Assembly: GCA_036346225.1 (NCBI GenBank)
Contig: JARFIW010000900.1
Coordinates: forward strand, 3,121,001 to 3,185,000
Direction: 5' to 3'
Length of the DNA stretch: 64,000 nt
Source of the DNA: Platerodrilus igneus
Taxonomy: Eukaryota > Arthropoda > Insecta > Coleoptera > Lycidae
The translations under genes were made by a program, and so were the position numbers. Under the pieces are notes generated by a model that worked only from the letters and a program-made list of their open reading frames with translations, did not search any database and was not told where the DNA came from. Positions 22,170-33,929 of this stretch are shown piece after piece (within the stretch, counting starts at the first letter, position 1; each line of letters opens with the position of its first letter).

Positions 22170-23680
22170 TTAGCGGCATGTAACTTATGTAACTAACCTG
22201 CACCCTGTAAAGTGCCTTGAAAGTTCATGTATCATCATATACTAAAACCAACCATTTACACGCTTTCTTATGCGACTAGTCTGCATCGAATGAAAGTAAG
22301 TTGGAAATGGCTATGCAGTCCCATAATAATGAACGTTCATTTGCATGCTATTTGTGTGATTATACTGCATCACGAAAAAGTTATTTACGAAACCATATGC
22401 ACTTGCACACTAAGGAACTTCCATTTAAATGCAATTTATGTAATCATTCTACATTATATAAGCGCGCCTTGAAGATCCATATATTCGTACATACTAATAA
22501 ACGTCCATTTGCATGCTTCTTATGTACCTATTTTGCATCTCATAAAAGTAGGTTGACAATCCATATGAGCTCCCATACTAATGAACGTCCATTTGCATGC
22601 AATCTATATGATTACACAGCATCACAAAAATATTATTTACAAAGCCATATGCAATTGCATACCAAGGAACGTCCATTCACTTGCAATTTGTGTGATTATA
22701 CCGCATCACAAAAATATAGTTTACACACATATGCAGTCGCATACTAATGAACGTCCTTTCGCGTGTAATCTGTGTGATTATACCGCATCACGAAAAACTC
22801 AACTAAAAAGTCATAGTCAATCGCATACTAACGAACGCGCGTTCTCATGCAATTTATGTAATTATTCCGCATCCTCTAAAAAAGTCTTGAAAGTTCATAT
22901 AGGCTCACATACTAACCGACGTCCGTTTGCGTGCCTTTTGTGTGCTTATTCTGCAGTTTGTAAAAGTAGTCTGATAATGCATATGCGGTCACATACTAAT
23001 GAGCGCCCATTTGCATGCAATTTGTGTGATGATACCGCAGTACAAAAATACAGGTTACGACTTCATATACAATCTCATACTAACGTACGATCGTTCGTAT
23101 GCAACTTGTGTGATTATACCGTAGCCCTAAAAGCTAATTTACAAAGCCACATGCAATCGCATACTAACAAACGCCCATTTTTATGCAATTTATGTGATTC
23201 TTCTGCATCCTGTATAAGTGCTCTGAAAGCTCATATATGCTCACACATTAACGAACGTCCGTTTACGTGCCTTTTGTGTACTTATTCTGTAGTTTCTAAA
23301 AGTAGATTGAAGATTCATATGCGGTCCCATACGAATGAGCGCCCTCATAGATGCAATTTATGTGATTATGCCGCAACACAAAAATACAGTTTGAAATTTC
23401 ATATGCAGTTGTGTACTAACGTACGGCCATTCACATGTAACATGTGTAATTATACCACATCACGAAAAGCTTATTTACACAGACATATGCAATCGCATGT
23501 TAACGCACGCCCATACTGATACAATTTATGTAATTATGCTGCATCTTGTATAAGTGCCTTGAAAGTTCACATAAGCTCACATATTGACGAACGTCCATTT
23601 GTATGCTTGTTTTGTAGTTTGTAGAAGTACGTTGAGAATGTACATACGGTCCCATACTAGTAAACGTGTTACTGGTAAAA
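22170..23680 (+). pseudogene. C2H2 finger array 3 (about 14 fingers, frame broken)
   Basis: The first frame (ATG at 22301, or MQSH at 22313) covers fingers 1-5. A loss of two bases in a CA-rich run near 22725 shifts the frame, and fingers 5-14 continue in the second frame to a stop at 23519. Linkers are again TNERP. Finger 4 has lost its second Cys (CNLY) and finger 13 ends in Cys instead of His (MQLC). Decayed finger sequence extends upstream (from about 22170) and downstream to about 23680. Fingers recur in blocks of four: the S-x-LK-H-I / C-L-L-C-T-Y-S / Q-K-Y / M-Q-S-H order repeats with an exact 336-bp period (anchors 22895, 23231, 23567). Probably a pseudogene; the second frame alone would still encode about nine fingers. 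Confidence 0.75.
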
Positions 23681-25006
23681 TGACTATCAAATTAATTAAA
23701 TTTTGATTTGTTCTTTAGTTCCGGGAACCACTTAACGATATTGGGGTGCTTCAGTTAACTGCAGTGGTGCGGGAGTGGGTTCCTATAGAAATAATTTGAA
23801 AAAAAGGAAATTTGAAATAAAAATAATGTAGGAAAAAGTGAATAAATAAAATAACTGATATACAAAAATTCTGTCACATTCGCACTTTTGTTGACATGTT
23901 TTTCTCTGTCAAAATCGAGTGGGGTCAAACCGTCTATCACAGAAATTCCTTATGGTATTGTTTCTATACGGAAGACGATTATCCTGCATAAATCTTCCTT
24001 CCTTTGGTATTCTAAATTTGGTCATCATTAAAGAAATTGCTCCAAGTAAAATGCTTCTTCCAAATAAGATTCCTTCGCTGGAGGTAGTTGGAAATCCTTT
24101 AAAATTAGCTGACCTTACCTAGTATTCAAATAAAAATTCAACCGAGACTTAAACTCTATTCACATCAAACATTATCAATAACAAACTAATTTTTCTTTCC
24201 TAAAAAACAATTTCTTAACCACAAATCTGAACAGGTATTGCTAAAATAAATCCTAAATAAAAAACATTAAACTGCGTCGTATCACTAAACAAATCCTAAA
24301 GAAAACATTAAATTACATCCAATAATAAGAATTCATTTCAAACTTTTCCCGTTTTCTGCATGAATCACGTGACATTATAAATCCTAATTTGGTAGGCAAT
24401 GCACTTAATAACACTTAGAAAATAACCTTTTTGTTATACTCTTTCATTGTCTGTTTGAAAAACGCTAAGCTTTTACTAACATTAAATTTCAACAATAAAA
24501 CTTTCATTTTAGACTTTTATATACATTATTAGTCCAGTCAAATAATTATTTTCACTAATTTCTTATTACCAGAATACATACCGTTGACATTCAAAAATTC
24601 ATAACATTGTTTTTAGGAACGTTACATAAAAGCTCATAATAGTATTCACTTTTTAATTCCAGGATTTCCATAACCGTCAGTACTTCCCTTTCATCATTTC
24701 TTAGATAGCCAAACACAGTAACTTTCTAATGCAACATACAATTAAATTCAAATTATTGGAAGGGTGAACCATCCAGGTTCTTAACTTCATTATTTTCAAA
24801 CGGATAACCCGACATTGTATCCTCGCACACACGCGTGTGTTAATCTTGCCCTACAAATTGCTGGAGTATTTCACTTTTATTACGCCTGCCGCGGTGAATC
24901 CTACAGAAGAAAGCCAATCACATCTTGAATTTGTGTATGGTTCACCTTAACTTTAAGCTTGTCCTCCTACTACCCCAACACATCACGCTCGCATACAAAT
25001 ACATCT
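23681..25006. other. No gene recognised
   Basis: Two short frames (23755-23940 minus, 23919-24122 plus) show no motif. From 24130 the plus strand is C/A-rich and T/C-rich without coding; it may be LTR-derived, but I cannot define ends. Confidence 0.4.
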
Positions 25007-25358
25007 TGATGTTTTTTGTCTAACAGTTGACGGATAATTAAATTAATTTTTCCGTCTGATACAACCACAGCCATTCAATCCCCACTATAACTGGTTCAAA
25101 GGGGTATGTCATTAGCGTATCTAATACGTAAATGGCGCATACATGTTCATAACTTTTGGTACTTAATTATTCCTTTTGTAACTGATGTTTTTTGTTTAAC
25201 AGTTGACGGATAATTAAATTAATTTTTCCGTCTGATACAACCACAGCCATTCAATCCCCACTATAACTGGTTGAAAGGGGTATGTCATTAGCGTATCTAA
25301 TACGTAAATGGCGCATACATGTTCATAACTTTTGGTACTTAATTATTCCTTTTGTAAC
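25007..25358. repeat. Tandem duplication of 176 bp
   Basis: Two copies, 25007-25182 and 25183-25358, starting at TGATGTTTTTTGT. I see only a handful of differences (for example GTCTAAC/GTTTAAC and GGTTCAAAG/GGTTGAAAG), so the duplication is recent or the copies are kept alike. No coding. Confidence 0.9.
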
Positions 25359-25920
25359 TGTTGAAATCATTGTAAATATATTTTATAAAAAAGATTAAAT
25401 TACCTGTAACCTTATACTTTTGCATTTTCTTTACATAGCGTCTAATTGCTACAATTCATTATTAAATATGATTAAAGTGTTGGTGGTTTTCTTTGTACCT
25501 GCAACTGTATAATATTGAAACTATGTAACATGGGATTTAATTTGTTTAATTAAAATATCTAAAAGCTCCTATATGGAGTGCATATATTCATAAACTTACT
25601 GTTATTTACTTGATTTTAAAGCTATATTTAAAAAATAACATGCTTCCACTAGCAACGTTTACAGTTATAAATGTTTTCTTCACATTTTTGTTGTTTAAAC
25701 CAATATATGATTCTACGTTGAGAGTCAATATGTATTTAACAGAATAAAACAATTACTTTTGTAGTTATAATTTTATTATTGGAATAAAGCTGCCATTTTT
25801 CTACAATGTCTTAATTTTGAACACTATTATACATGAAATTAAAATTGTACAGGGTGCTTCAATAATTAGTTTGCCCAGTCAAGATTAATTCTTCCATACT
25901 AATTTAACGCAACGTGATAC
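25359..25920. other. No gene recognised
   Basis: AT-rich sequence with no motif, leading to a finger relict. Confidence 0.4.
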
Positions 25921-26754
25921 AAACGCCAATTTGCATGTAATTTGTGTGATTATACTGCATTTCAAAAAGTTACTTACTAAGCCATATGAATTAGCATACT
26001 AAGAAATATTCATTTACATGCAGTTTATGTAATTATTCTACATCGTTTAAAAGTGCCATGAGAGTTTGTATGGCCCCAAATACTAACGAACGTGCATTCA
26101 CATGCTTTTTATGCGCTTATTCAGTAAATCATAAAATACAGTGTGTCCCAAATTGGATGTATTAAATGGGTAACTTAGTTGTTATAAAAGATACAATAAA
26201 ACTGTGTGCGCAATCATGTGCCAACTTTTTGAGATCAATTCAATGGTGAAATCACAAGTGAGCGATCTTCTTTTGTTTTCGAGTTATAGCCAAAAATTGA
26301 TATTTTTAACAATTCTATTAATTCGTATAACTCTTTTGGTTGCAAAAATATCCAAAAATACTGTAATAGTTTTTTATACGGTTTTTTTACGTACAATACA
26401 GTGGCGTACGCAAATATTTAATATATATAATACTTTTGAGGTTATAATATAAACTTGCATTTTTTTAAATAGAAACCACAATTGGTTGTCACTTTATTTA
26501 AAAGCGCTTTTTGACAGCTTTTCAAAAATATATAGTTTAATATAATTATCTTTTCAAATGGCCGAATTATTCTATGTTTTTGGTATAATAAAATAATTTA
26601 TTATATTGGTAATAAATAGTTGGCCGCGAAACAAAAGGTAAACAAAAAACGACAATTGTTTGTATAACAAACGTCAACGAGCTTCAATCATATCTATTGC
26701 ACATGCAATAAATTGTATTGTTAGTTTGTAAATGAAGCATCAATCTGTTACTAA

Positions 26755-27829
26755 ATGGCAAAATTTGAAAATTACGAAAAATACGATATGCTAGTTGCAT
26801 TTATTGAGTCTGCGAGAATTCCTCTATCAGCAAAAACTTTATATTTTAACAGGTAATTGTGTAACTAATAGCAAATAATATTACTATGTCGTTTGTAAAT
26901 AATACAGGTATCCTGAAAGACCACAACCTAATATTAACATGTTTAAAAGGATAGATAGTAATTTACAACAGTTTGGCTGCTTTGAAAAACCTATAACGAA
27001 ACAGTTTGCAGTATTTAATCAAGAGCAAACTACTGTTTCAACCATAGCATGTGTGGAAACAAACCCAAGAACATCATGTAGGAAAATTGAAAGGGAATTG
27101 GGTGTTTCTAAATCAGCAGCTTCAAGAATATTGAAGCGTAATAAATATTGACCCTATAAAAATAAAATTATACATAGTTTGTTACCCGACGATTTTCAAA
27201 AAATAAGTCGATTTTGTCAATGGAATCTTCGTAAATGTGCTGCTACTAACAATTTTGAAAATAACATTGTATGGTCTGATGAAGCACTTGCTGGTCGAAT
27301 GAAAATAGCTATCAAACATACGAGGCGTCAACAAAGCCGTTTTGGTTTGAATATTTGTTGCTACATTGTTGGTGGCAAATTTCAATACCATATTTTTGAA
27401 AACAATCATTCAGCTTGTCACTATATTGAAATTTTGTATACCAACTTGCACGAATTACTGGAGGACATGCCTCTCGAAAAAAAACAAAAAGTGTGGCTTC
27501 AACAAGATGGTGCACCCCCGCACAACGCTATAATTACTCGTGATTATTTAAATAGAGAATATCCCAATAAATGGATGGGTACGTTTGGACCTGTTCAGTG
27601 GCCGCCTAGATCTCCTGACTTGTCGATATTGGACTATTTCTTGTGGAATTTTTTGAAAGAGGAAATCTATAAAACCCAGAACCATAGTATTGAAGAGTTG
27701 CGGAATTCAATTGAAGCAGCATTTCGTAAAGTTAAGGCGGTTTATTTATTAAATTCTATTAAGTCTTTAATAAAACGATGCGAACTTTGTTTAAGAGAGA
27801 ATGGAGGCCAGTTTGAACAATATCTCTGA
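26755..27829 (+). pseudogene. Mariner-like transposase with DUF4817-type HTH
   Basis: Exon 1 (26755-26852) starts MAKFENYEKYDMLVAF. A 55-bp GT-AG intron (26853-26907, ..AACAG|GTAATT..AATACAG|G) joins in phase to exon 2, which continues YPERPQP. This N-terminal helix-turn-helix resembles the DUF4817 domain of insect mariner-like transposases. A second HTH follows (NPRTSCRKIERELGVSKS). The DDE triad is visible: VWSDEA, QQDGAPPH and RSPDLS, with 36 residues between the last two aspartates. A TGA at 27149-27151, after RNKY in the conserved K-Y-x-P-Y-K stretch, is the only break; the frame is otherwise open to 27829. The protein would cut and paste the flanking TIR element at TA sites. Probably inactive, unless the stop is read through. 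Confidence 0.85.
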
Positions 27830-27894
27830 ATTATCAGTAAATAAAACTATTGTAGTATTTCCATCTGTGTTCTAGTGTTTTATATATATTATGT

Positions 27895-28015
27895 GTGAGG
27901 GTGTGTGTAGGTGAGGGTGTGTGTGGTTGTGAGCGCATGCGTGCGTGCGTGCGTGGGCGCGTGCTTGTGTGTGTGTTTGTGAGGGTATGAGGTGTGTGAG
28001 TATGTGTGTATTTGT
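27895..28015. repeat. GT-rich simple repeat
   Basis: Imperfect (GT)n, GTGC and GTGA repeats inside the mariner element, between the transposase stop and the right TIR. It creates spurious reading frames on the minus strand. Confidence 0.85.
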
Positions 28016-28860
28016 GTATCCATATATGGATTATAGACTGTTTAAATGTGGATAGCAAAGTATAATTTTCAATTTAAGATGTAGTTATATTAATTTTTGT
28101 AATATATGTAGTTATGATATTATATTCTTCTAGCTTTCAAACTTTGTTGTTTAGAGTGGTGTGGTACAATAATAAACTCTTGCTTTGTGTTTACCTTTTG
28201 TTTCGCGGCCAACTATAAATTACCAATACAATAAATTATTTTATTATACCAAAAACATGGAATAAATCGGCCATTTGAAAAAATAATTATACTAAACTAT
28301 ATATTTTTGAAAAGCTGTCAAAAAGAGCTTTTAAATAAGGTGACAACCAATTGTGGTTTCCATTTAAAAAAATGTAAGTTTATATTATAACCTCAAAAGC
28401 ATTATAAATATTAAATATTTGCGTACGCCACTGTATTCTACGTAAAAAACCGTATAAAAAACTATTACAGTATTTGTGAATATTTTTGCAACCAAACGAG
28501 TTATACGAATTAATAGATTGTAAAAAATATCAATTTTTGGCTATAACTCGAAAACAAAAGAAGATCGCTCATTTGTGATTTCACCATTGAATTGATCTCA
28601 AAAAGTTGGCACATGATTGCGCACACAGTTTTATTGTATCTTTAATAACAACTAAGTTACCCATTTAATACATCCAATTTGGGACACACTGTACATTTCG
28701 AATCCATATGTAGTCCCATAGTAATGAACGAGCATTCCAATGCAGTTTGTGTAACTGTAGGTCGTCACAGAAAAAACTCTACGAAACACTTGCAAATGCA
28801 TACTAACAAAAGCTCCTTCTGTTTGCAGTTTCTGTAATTATTCACCATTTTGTAATGTGG

Positions 28861-29305
28861 TTTAAAAGTTTATTTTCTTGAATATTAAAAGATTACTATA
28901 CTAGAAACCACGAAAGTAGATATCTACGTCACAAGCGCTTAGCACAATTCACAACATACCTTTAAGATTCTTTTAGAGCTTTAACAATGGATACGAGAAA
29001 GATAGCCATATGACTTTTATGTGTATTTAAGTAACGACATACATGAGCATGTTTATTTAAGATAATGACAGAGAGAGTTATGTGGACGTATGTTTGTATC
29101 CTAATATAAGAATGGGCATGATTTTACTACGGCGATAATCCAATCTGTCAAATTAATTTTTCATAACCTCGTTTGTTTGTTTGGTTTTGGTTAGATTGCT
29201 TACTTCTGCGTTTCCGGCTTTATATTTACGTATTTTTTATTGTTAATTCAATCGAATTAGCGAATATTGATTACAACAGTTCTTATTAGAACTAATAGCT
29301 GTATC
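28861..29305. other. No gene recognised
   Basis: AT-rich spacer without a motif. Confidence 0.4.
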
Positions 29306-29646
29306 ATGTCCGCAAAACGGAAAGCATTGTGTTCACAAGCCCCATAATTAGTTATAAATTTGTTGGAGTACTTCCACCACAAACAGAATAATGGTGGACC
29401 TCTAATTTCTTTAAATTCAGTGCATGAGGTAGAGTATATTATAAAAACAATTTTTCATATTAATAAAATCTATATTGCTTTAGGGAGTTGCAAACGCCTT
29501 GAAGATTAGCATGCGTACTGTGAGTAGGATTAAAGCTGTAAGAAAAATCATCATTAATCAACTTTCTTTCTTATGTTAATTGATGTAATTTTGTTGTTTT
29601 ACAGCAAATTTCTAATAAAATCTTTGGTAATTTACTCCTATGTTAA
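29306..29646 (+). pseudogene. Transposase N-terminal HTH exons (Tc1/mariner class)
   Basis: Exon 1 (29306-29428) begins MSAKRKALCSQAP, has a TAA at 29345, and continues VINLLEYFHHKQNNGGPL up to VHE. Intron 29429-29483 (GTAGAG..TTTAG) joins in phase to exon 2 (29484-29537), GVANALKISMRTVSRIKA. A second intron (29538-29604, GTAAGA..TTACAG) is followed by a few codons. The pattern E-Y-F..N-G-G-P-L..V-H-E..V-A-x-A-L-x-I-S-x-R-T-V-x-R-I is the N-terminal DNA-binding helix-turn-helix of an insect DDE transposase family whose C-terminus resembles the relict at 1925-2224. The catalytic part is absent here. Confidence 0.6.
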
Positions 29647-30479
29647 TTTTTAATTCTACGTTGGGTAATGTTAATTTTATGAAATGCATTTTCATATCAA
29701 TCACAACCTTACTTTTGGTATAAAATTTATACGGCACACGCACACCTCTTCTTTAAAGTAGTATTATCGTTCTTAGTTTTTCGCAAATAAAATATCGTTT
29801 AAAGTTTTAAATGCATAATGAAATCATATCGTTTGGTGAAGATGTCATTTAATTAAAATGTCAACACAAAACACTTGAATGTCAACAAACCAAATTCTTG
29901 ATTTGTCTAACAGCACGGTTGACAAAGTTAACGTAACAAGACTGATTACAATTGTAGGTGCCAGTAACACTTATTATTTCTGTTATTTCACCTCTCTATT
30001 AGATTAGTAGGTATAATTCAATTTTTGAGAATGCATTTTTTATTAATTGAATTTATTAAACTCTTAAATTATTAGGATTATAATTTTAACGTACTAAAAG
30101 CAACGACCTGTTTGAAAATCGCAATCTGGCTTCATTGCGGTTTCTAGATCAGCGACGGAGGACGGAAACTGCCGAATCGATATATTTATTTGGTATATAT
30201 ATTTACTTTAATGTACATACTTGCATTTATATTAATTGAATTTATTAAACCCTTAAAGTATTAAGACGACAATTTTAAAGTAGTAAAAGCAACTACTTGT
30301 GTGAAAATAGAATATTTTTCACAACTGATATAATTTGCTATTTATGAACTAGATGCTACATTGACTTGAAATTTTCAACTTAATACAAACGGTTACAAGT
30401 CATGATGCAGATGTCTTCTTTCGTGGTTTCTACTATATTTTTAATTTAATTACGAAGAAATTCAAAAAAGACATATATG
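29647..30479. repeat. AT-rich spacer with a direct repeat
   Basis: A block of about 85 bases (ATTAATTGAATTTATTAAAC..AAAAGCAACGACCTG) at about 30044-30125 recurs at about 30233-30312, a diverged direct repeat with a period near 189. No coding. Confidence 0.5.
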
Positions 30480-30660
30480 GTGCCACATTAGCGACTGTTC
30501 ATTTGCATACATTTTTCGTGAGTATTCCGCATTACAAAACACTTTTAAAAAAATATGTTGTTACCGCATACTAATTACTCTATACTTCTGCAAAGATCTA
30601 ATATACCGTATACACTTATATACAAAGGAATGCTTGTTCACAAAAATGCATCCCAATATT
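30480..30660 (+). pseudogene. Possible zinc-finger remnant
   Basis: TGTTCATTTGCATACATTT and GAGTATTCCGCATTACAAAA resemble the start of a TNERPFACNLC-[ND]-YSA finger with its cysteines lost. No frame. Supported only by resemblance to the neighbouring arrays. Confidence 0.35.
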
Positions 30661-30909
30661 TACACTAATTTGTATGAACTTTCAACATCTTATTAGCAAA
30701 TAAAATTAATATTCACATGCATATGAATTTTGATTGTTTATTGGTTAGTTTGGAAGAAGATTGAAGTCCAATGTGTATGTGTATTTGAAAAGCGTCTATT
30801 AGATTTGTTTTTGCCGTTATTGCACATTAGTACCGAAAAGTTATAAATTATTTAAATAAAGAGTTCTATATTAAACACTTGTACATATATCCAAAGTAAA
30901 AGTACTCTA

Positions 30910-31434
30910 TGACAGGGTACTATTAACACGTTCGCCAATTTATAACATGTAATAACAAAAGTTTTTATTATTCACTATTCACAAGTTTAATTAACAGTAT
31001 ATGCCTTATTTATGGATGTTTTCAGTCCAATTAACAAGGAAGCACTATCACGTTAATGCTATTTACAAGCACTAATATTTTCTTAAACTAAATCCCTAAC
31101 CATAACTCTTCTTAACAACACTAACACTACTATAATTTATTTGTTATCCTTCCTTCTATTTATGTACAAGCTGGCGGTACAATATGCACGTTCACATAAC
31201 ACAAATTTATATTTACTATAGGACCTTCAAAACGTAATGACCAACTAAACTATACACGATATGATTTATATACGACATTTAGATATAGATTAACCGATGT
31301 ACACTCAACACCGATTTTATATATATACCCTAAAATTAACTAGATGATTCATAGTCTGTTGTCTAGACTTCTGTAAAATACATTTCGGTTAGCAAAAATG
31401 CCTGTTTGACGGGTTGTTTAATAGCTCGTAACAA
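30910..31434. mobile_element. Solo-LTR-like copy (TG..ACAA family)
   Basis: Aligned over its whole length with the LTR at 40650-41189 (shared GTAATAACAA, AACAGTATATGCCTTATTTAT, GATGTTTTCAGTCCAATTAACAA, TTTGACGGGTTG, AGCTCG-AACAA). Its outer boundaries are inferred from that copy. I see no clean target duplication. Confidence 0.6.
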
Positions 31435-31460
31435 TATTATAAAAAACAAACTATAAAAAG

Positions 31461-32640
31461 ATGACAACCTTAAAGAAAAAAACAAAACTAAGTATATCAT
31501 CGATCATGGAATTACTTGGTATATGCGTCAATATCACATATTTTCAAATAAATTACCAATTCTACAAACAGAGCTTCAGAATGGCGATGGCAAGTCCACT
31601 ATCGCCAATCTTTAGTAATATATTCATAGGGAAATTCGAAAAAGATGTAATATTCACACAATAACTGAAACCACTAATATGGTGGAGATACGTAGATGAT
31701 GTCTATGTTATTTGGCCTCATAATACAGAATTGATTAAAAACTTTGTATATTCAATTAACAGAATAGAACCAACTATTAAATTCACTTATAAACTAGAGC
31801 AACATAAAAAACTTCCATTTTTAGATATTCTAGTTAACAAAAACGATACAACAATGAATACATCAGATTACAGAAAACCAACACACACAAACAGATACTT
31901 AGACTTCGATTCAACCAACCACACTGTGTCAAACGAGGAATTATGAAAACCATGTATGATAGAGCAAAATTAATATCATCAAACGAAGAAATTTTAAAGA
32001 AAGAGAAAGGCTTAATCAAATGTACACTAATAAAGAACAACTATCTTAAAAGAATAATAAAAAAAAGAATAAAGTCCCAAAAAATAGAAAAAAGAAAACA
32101 AAAACAACGATACACATCAAAAAATTCTCTCAATACCATACATAAAAGGATTCTCCGAAAAAATCCAAACAATAGAAAACAAATTCAAAATCAAAACAAT
32201 ACACAACAATACACTAAGAACACAATTAACAAAAACAAAACCCAAAAACGCAATACAAAGTTCAAAAACTGCATCTACAAAATACCGTGCGAATGTAACA
32301 AGTTTTACATAGGGGAAAGTTCCAAACCATTTTAAGTTCGATTAAAGGAACATAAATCATATATAAAAATACAAAATTTTAAAAATCCATGATTTGTCAA
32401 CATGCATGGGACTTCTGTCCTAAAATAAAATGGGTGGACGCAAAAACTTATGACAAAGAAGAAAACCACCAAAAACGAAACATCAAAAAAGCTGCTTATA
32501 TAACCTAACATAAAAATAACTGTGTAGCAAACGAATCCGACTTTCAGTAAACAGTGGATTCTATTCCTAAAAGAAATAACAAAAGAAATAACAAATGAAA
32601 AACATATGCCCCCCAATATCTAGGTAGCATTGCAAGTTTT
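31461..32640 (+). pseudogene. Penelope-like element: reverse transcriptase and GIY-YIG relict
   Basis: Frame 31461-31946 holds the RT core: MAMASPLSPIFSNIFIGKFE, then after a TAA at 31662-31664 RYVDDVYVIWPHN and LPFLDILVNK with YRKPTHTNRYL. Y-V-D-D is the catalytic motif. A one-base shift near 31930 leads to the frame 31943-32335 (MKTMYDRAKLIS..), ending in CIYKIPCECNKFYIGES, the GIY-YIG endonuclease typical of Penelope-like elements; its remainder is full of stops to about 32640. The order RT then GIY-YIG is the family's signature. The 5' part of the RT is missing. Sequence to about 33170 (GATCATCGATCGAAACGTAAATAAA near 33088) looks like the element's 3' end. Confidence 0.85.
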
Positions 32641-33170
32641 TCCTGGGTTTTCCTTGTGATAATAACATGAAATGCAGCCTACATACATGATTTCTATTTA
32701 TACATACAATAACTAATTACTTAACAACAGGTATATATTAGCAGCCCCCGGCTGCTTAAGTTTTACAGTATCGTAATTACACTTCTTTAATAACCATACC
32801 CTCAACTGTATAAATAAAAATTGTTAAAAAGGTTTTTCAATCTTCAAGTTCTTCAATTTATATGAAATTTAAGATATAAAAATTAATCAGCTGATTTCAC
32901 GTTAAGCGTATTGGCTACTTTAAAGTCGCTCCCAGTGCGCAAGACAAATTGAAGGCACTCATACTTCTAAACTTTCAAATTTTCACCTAGTGTATTCAAA
33001 TCAAAGATTAATAAATCAAAGCCACCTTCAATTTGTGTCATAAATGTCAAACTTAAATTTTTTTATTATTTTGACAATGATCCTAGATCATCGATCGAAA
33101 CGTAAATAAAGACGATTTTAAAAACTGCGAGTGGTCTAATTCCCAAAGAAGATTAAGAACAATACAAAAC
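32641..33170 (+). mobile_element. Probable 3' terminal part of the Penelope-like element
   Basis: Non-coding sequence after the GIY-YIG relict, with TAGATCATCGATCGAAACGT followed by AATAAAGACG near 33085-33115. A GAAACGT context and a polyadenylation-like AATAAA are common at the ends of these elements. Boundary inferred. Confidence 0.4.
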
Positions 33171-33929
33171 AAACAACAACAAACATACAGGAAGTATTCA
33201 CCGTGTATGATGTAAGCGTATTGTAAATAAATAGCAAGTAACATAAGTTGAATATATAAAAATAATTAATTGTAAGATGCCGTAATACCCGTTGAAATGC
33301 GAACGCAAATCGATCATTTTAAGATAAATACAAAGTCATTTATTTTCAGTTATTAATTATCAATATATTTTTGATAAAAATGCTTTTCATTTATTGTAAG
33401 TAACGTAGAATAGTACTACCTTTACGCATTTAGCATAAAAATAAATAATTTCGTGTATTTAAAAACCCAACTCTAGTCTTAATTTTGTGTACTGAAACAG
33501 AAAAGCAAATATTTTCATTAAATTGCAACCTCGTTTGCATTAAAAAGTAATTAAAGTTTAAATTAATTACCACGTAAATTACAGAAATTATAAAGAATTT
33601 GAATTTAGAATTCGTATGAACTCATTAATAAATAAAGGTTTGTTCCAAGAAGTGGCCTGCAACACTAAAAAAACCCAGAGAATGTAATAGAAGTTAATAA
33701 GAAATATTTATGATCTTCGCATTCACTGTAAGATAAGGAGACCGTGAGCATTAATCTTGGGTGTATAACAAGGACAAACAGCGTGCGTCACGAATAACTG
33801 GAACAAAATTACGAGGTAGTAAAACTATTCAAAATTGAATGCTATTGGGGATTTCCAAGAAAATTACGTAAGGTTGGAGTTTATTATTTAGAATGAAATC
33901 GCGCACATTCTACAACCTTCTGGAAACAG
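33171..33929. other. No gene; possible U3 of LTR copy
   Basis: AT-rich. The last part, with TATATAAGGGAGCG near 33942, could be the promoter of the LTR-like sequence that follows. Confidence 0.35.

Larger units (their letters stand above)
26139..28691 (+). mobile_element. Mariner-like transposon, 2.55 kb, long TIRs
   Basis: Ends CAGTGTGTCCCAAATTGG and CCAATTTGGGACACACTG, with TA on both sides (26137-26138 and 28692-28693). The inverted repeats are unusually long: similarity between the two ends runs from 26139 to about 26643 and from about 28188 to 28691. Between them is one transposase gene (26755-27829) and a GT-rich tract (27895-28015). Differences between the arms and one stop codon in the gene show that this copy is not very recent. 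Confidence 0.9.
25921..28860 (+). pseudogene. Zinc-finger relict split by a mariner element
   Basis: Decayed fingers lie at 25921-26136 (CNLCDYTAF.., CSLCNYSTS.., CFLCAYSVN) and continue at 28694-28860 (AFQCSLCNC.. and one more). If 26139-28691 and one TA are removed, the finger that starts before the transposon is completed after it (CFLCAYS .. HFESI). Many stops; no reading frame survives. It is of the same TNERP lineage as the larger arrays. Confidence 0.7.

Noticed and set aside
24871..24920. Possible LTR or polyadenylation region on the minus strand
   Set aside because: Composition is suggestive, but no repeated copy, ends or target duplication could be found in the window.
27834..28058. 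Minus-strand frame rich in His and Thr
   Set aside because: It is only the reverse reading of the GT-rich simple repeat.
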